6,791 bases of DNA from NCBI GenBank assembly GCA_009785395.1, contig WQWK01000108.1, positions 1 through 6,791 of the forward strand, in the 5' to 3' direction. Each line of letters opens with the position of its first letter. The first letter of the stretch is position 1. The position numbers and the translations under genes were made by a program. This DNA comes from Conexibacteraceae bacterium. Lineage in GTDB: Bacteria > Actinomycetota > Thermoleophilia > Solirubrobacterales > Solirubrobacteraceae. The notes below the pieces were generated by a model that was not told the origin of the DNA, ran no database searches, and saw only the letters and a program-made list of their open reading frames with translations. This document shows positions 5,479-6,791 of the stretch, in pieces.

Positions 5479-6605
5479 GCCGGGATTTCGCTGCGCTGGG
5501 CGCCGAGCTGGCGCCACGCGTGCTCGACGAGATGCGTCAGCTGGTCGCGATCTCGACCCCGAGCGGCGAGCTCGACGGGACCGAGCAGGCGATCGTGCTG
5601 TGCCAGGCCTTCCTCGACGGCTGGCAGACCGAGCGGCTGCCGTGCTCGACCGAGCGCTGCGCGCCCGATCTGCTGCTCACGCTCGCCGGTACCGGCAGCC
5701 GCCGCCTGCTGCTGCTCGGCCACCTCGACACGGTGGTCGGGCACGCCGATCACGAGGGCCCGCGCGCGGACGGTGAGCGGCTCTACGGCTCGGGCACGGC
5801 TGACATGAAGGGCGGGGTCGCGATCGCGCTCGCGGTCGCGCGCGAGTGCGCGCGCTCGCCGGCGGACTTCGCCGAGCTGTCGGTGCTGCTCGTCTGCGAC
5901 GAGGAGTGGCGGATCGCCCCGTTCCGCCACGTGGACCGCTTTTCCGGCTACGACGCCTGCCTGTGCTTCGAGGCCGGGGAGGTCAGCGAGGACGGGCAGG
6001 ACGGCGTGATCGTGCGCCGCAAGGGCGCGGGCACCATGCGCGTGCTCGCGACCGGGCGGGCGGCGCACTCGGGCTCCGCCCCGCAGGACGGCCGCAACGC
6101 GCTGCTGGCGCTGGCGCAGGCGGCGCTCACGATCGCCGCGGTCAACGACCCGCACGGGGAGCACCAGCTCACGGTCGTGCCGACGGTGGTCCGTTCGGGC
6201 GAGGCCTTCAACGTCGTTCCGGCCGCCGGCGAGCTGATCTGCGACATGCGCGCCAAGCACACCGCCGCCTTTGCGCTCGCGGTCGCGGCCGTACCGTCCG
6301 AGGTCGGCGGCGCCAGGCTCGAGGCGGTGATGGAGCGCGTCTGGCCGGCGATGGACTCCGAGGCGTCGGCAGCGCCGCTGCTGGCGGCGGCCTCGCAGCT
6401 GCTCGGACGGCCGATCGTGCCGCGCGCGCGCGGCGGCGCCAGCGACGCCAGCCACTTCGCGCCGGCCATCCCGCTGACCGTTGATGGCCTCGGCCCGCGG
6501 GGCGGGGGCGCACACACGCCGCAGGAGCACGTGCACGTCGCCTCGCTCGCCGACCGCATCGCGGTCGCGCTGTGCATTGCGCGGGCTGCCATCGACCTGC
6601 GGTGA
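5475..6605 (+). CDS. M20-family metallopeptidase, carboxypeptidase G2/ArgE-like
   Basis: This is a predicted cytoplasmic two-zinc amidohydrolase of the M20 (DapE/ArgE/carboxypeptidase G2) family, which hydrolyses C-terminal amide bonds of N-acyl amino acids or small peptides. The 376-residue product has the family length. Zinc and catalytic residues: GHLDTV with His83 and Asp85 (82-87), GSGTADMKGG with Asp110 as bridging ligand (106-114), CDEEW with Glu143 as general base and Glu144 as ligand (141-145), FEAGE with Glu166 (165-169), and GAHTPQEHV with His347 (345-353). The dimerisation (lid) domain spans about 180-285 and includes GRAAHSG with His198 and the FNVVPAAGE strand. No signal peptide is visible. 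The layout resembles the glutamate carboxypeptidase branch, but substrate cannot be read from sequence; acetylornithine or succinyl-DAP deacylation is possible. It is the last gene of the gcv operon, and its stop lies in the left arm of a long hairpin. Family call secure, substrate not. Confidence 0.9.
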   Translation: MSRDFAALGAELAPRVLDEMRQLVAISTPSGELDGTEQAIVLCQAFLDGWQTERLPCSTERCAPDLLLTLAGTGSRRLLLLGHLDTVVGHADHEGPRADGERLYGSGTADMKGGVAIALAVARECARSPADFAELSVLLVCDEEWRIAPFRHVDRFSGYDACLCFEAGEVSEDGQDGVIVRRKGAGTMRVLATGRAAHSGSAPQDGRNALLALAQAALTIAAVNDPHGEHQLTVVPTVVRSGEAFNVVPAAGELICDMRAKHTAAFALAVAAVPSEVGGARLEAVMERVWPAMDSEASAAPLLAAASQLLGRPIVPRARGGASDASHFAPAIPLTVDGLGPRGGGAHTPQEHVHVASLADRIAVALCIARAAIDLR

Positions 6606-6649
6606 CGGGAAGGAAACCCACTCCCGGGGTGGATTTCCTTCCCGTCACC
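6601..6649. terminator. Long hairpin between convergent genes, probable bidirectional terminator
   Basis: Bases 6601-6616 (GGTGACGGGAAGGAAA) are an exact reverse complement of 6634-6649 (TTTCCTTCCCGTCACC), a 16-bp perfect stem. After one C/A mismatch (6617/6633), further pairing of 6618-6623 with 6627-6632 is possible, including one G-U pair, so nearly the whole 49 bases can fold. The peptidase TGA (6603-6605) is part of the left arm. Neither side is followed by a U-run, so it is not a classical intrinsic terminator. U-less hairpins have been proposed as terminators in actinobacteria. Its place between a + strand operon and a - strand gene fits two-way termination or 3'-end protection. A dispersed palindromic repeat is the alternative. 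Confidence 0.7.
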
Positions 6650-6686
6650 CTCACAGGCCCGCCCGGGGAACCTGAAGGCATCGGTT

Positions 6687-6791
6687 CTACAGGCGCTCGT
6701 GGGCGAGCTGGTAGACGCTGGGTCTGGCGCTGCCGACGGTCTCGGGATGCCGCAGTCCGAAGGCCACGACCCAGAGGTATGGTCGCTCACT
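6687..6791 (-). CDS. 3' end of an unidentified convergent gene
   Basis: Reading the - strand from the window edge gives 34 sense codons ending in TAG (complement of 6687-6689). The peptide starts SERPYLWVVAFGLRHPETV and ends SVYQLAHERL. Third codon positions are strongly G/C in this frame (about 29 of 34). The competing - strand frame that starts ATG near 6790 lacks this bias and runs through the hairpin and antisense to the peptidase, so it is judged spurious. The stop lies 37 bases from the hairpin, a normal 3'-end distance. I do not recognise the family from so short a tail, and no function is assigned. A + strand frame is also open here but has weaker codon bias. Confidence 0.5.
   Translation of the reverse strand, partial: SERPYLWVVAFGLRHPETVGSARPSVYQLAHERL

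Noticed and set aside
6421..6430. Alternating CG run (possible Z-DNA or slip site) in the peptidase gene
   Set aside because: Ten bases of CG alternation encoding Pro-Arg-Ala-Arg is unremarkable at this GC content, and the reading frame is intact.
6667..6688. Small inverted repeat GAACC...GGTTC before the - strand stop codon
   Set aside because: A five-base stem with a ten-base loop is well within chance, and the nearby 16-bp hairpin explains the 3' end better.
5448..6790. Long - strand frames antisense to the peptidase, one starting at ATG near 6790
   Set aside because: The peptidase frame carries a full M20 motif set. The antisense frames have low-complexity composition, and the one from 6790 crosses the hairpin and loses codon bias.

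Overview
The window is about 6.8 kb of very GC-rich, almost fully coding DNA with strong G/C preference at third codon positions. Two features suggest an actinobacterium: the FtsZ fragment resembles actinobacterial FtsZ (it opens [14 protein letters not shown]), and gcvT has a leaderless-style GTG start. The P-protein of glycine cleavage is split into two subunits, and the gcv genes directly follow ftsZ. This would fit a deep-branching class such as Thermoleophilia (Solirubrobacterales) better than Streptomyces or Mycobacterium. The class-level placement is an inference from gene content, not a search result.

Layout on the + strand: (1) ftsZ, missing only its first few codons, 1-1083. (2) A 45-base gap with a probable -10 element placed for a leaderless transcript. 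(3) A compact operon gcvT (1129-2247), gcvH (2248-2634), gcvPA (2631-3947), gcvPB (3944-5464), followed by an M20-family metallopeptidase (5475-6605). Junctions are 0 nt (gcvT/gcvH), 4-nt overlaps (gcvH/gcvPA and gcvPA/gcvPB), and a 10-nt gap before the peptidase that holds a five-codon mini-ORF. (4) A long hairpin (6601-6649) that includes the peptidase stop codon. (5) On the - strand, the last 34 codons of an unidentified gene (6791-6687) converge on the hairpin.

Functionally, GcvPA/GcvPB (PLP-dependent decarboxylase), GcvH (lipoyl carrier) and GcvT (aminomethyltransferase) supply every glycine cleavage subunit except the dihydrolipoyl dehydrogenase (L-protein). That subunit must be encoded elsewhere. 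Together they turn glycine plus tetrahydrofolate into CO2, NH3 and 5,10-methylene-THF. The peptidase is closest in motif layout to carboxypeptidase G2-type M20 enzymes. A link to folate or glutamyl-peptide turnover is possible but unproven.

No mobile elements, CRISPR arrays, tRNAs or rRNAs were seen. This looks like conserved housekeeping DNA rather than an accessory island. The most notable points are the ftsZ-gcv junction with its leaderless promoter, the chained stop/start junctions, the M20 gene in the gcv operon, and the long U-less hairpin between convergent genes.
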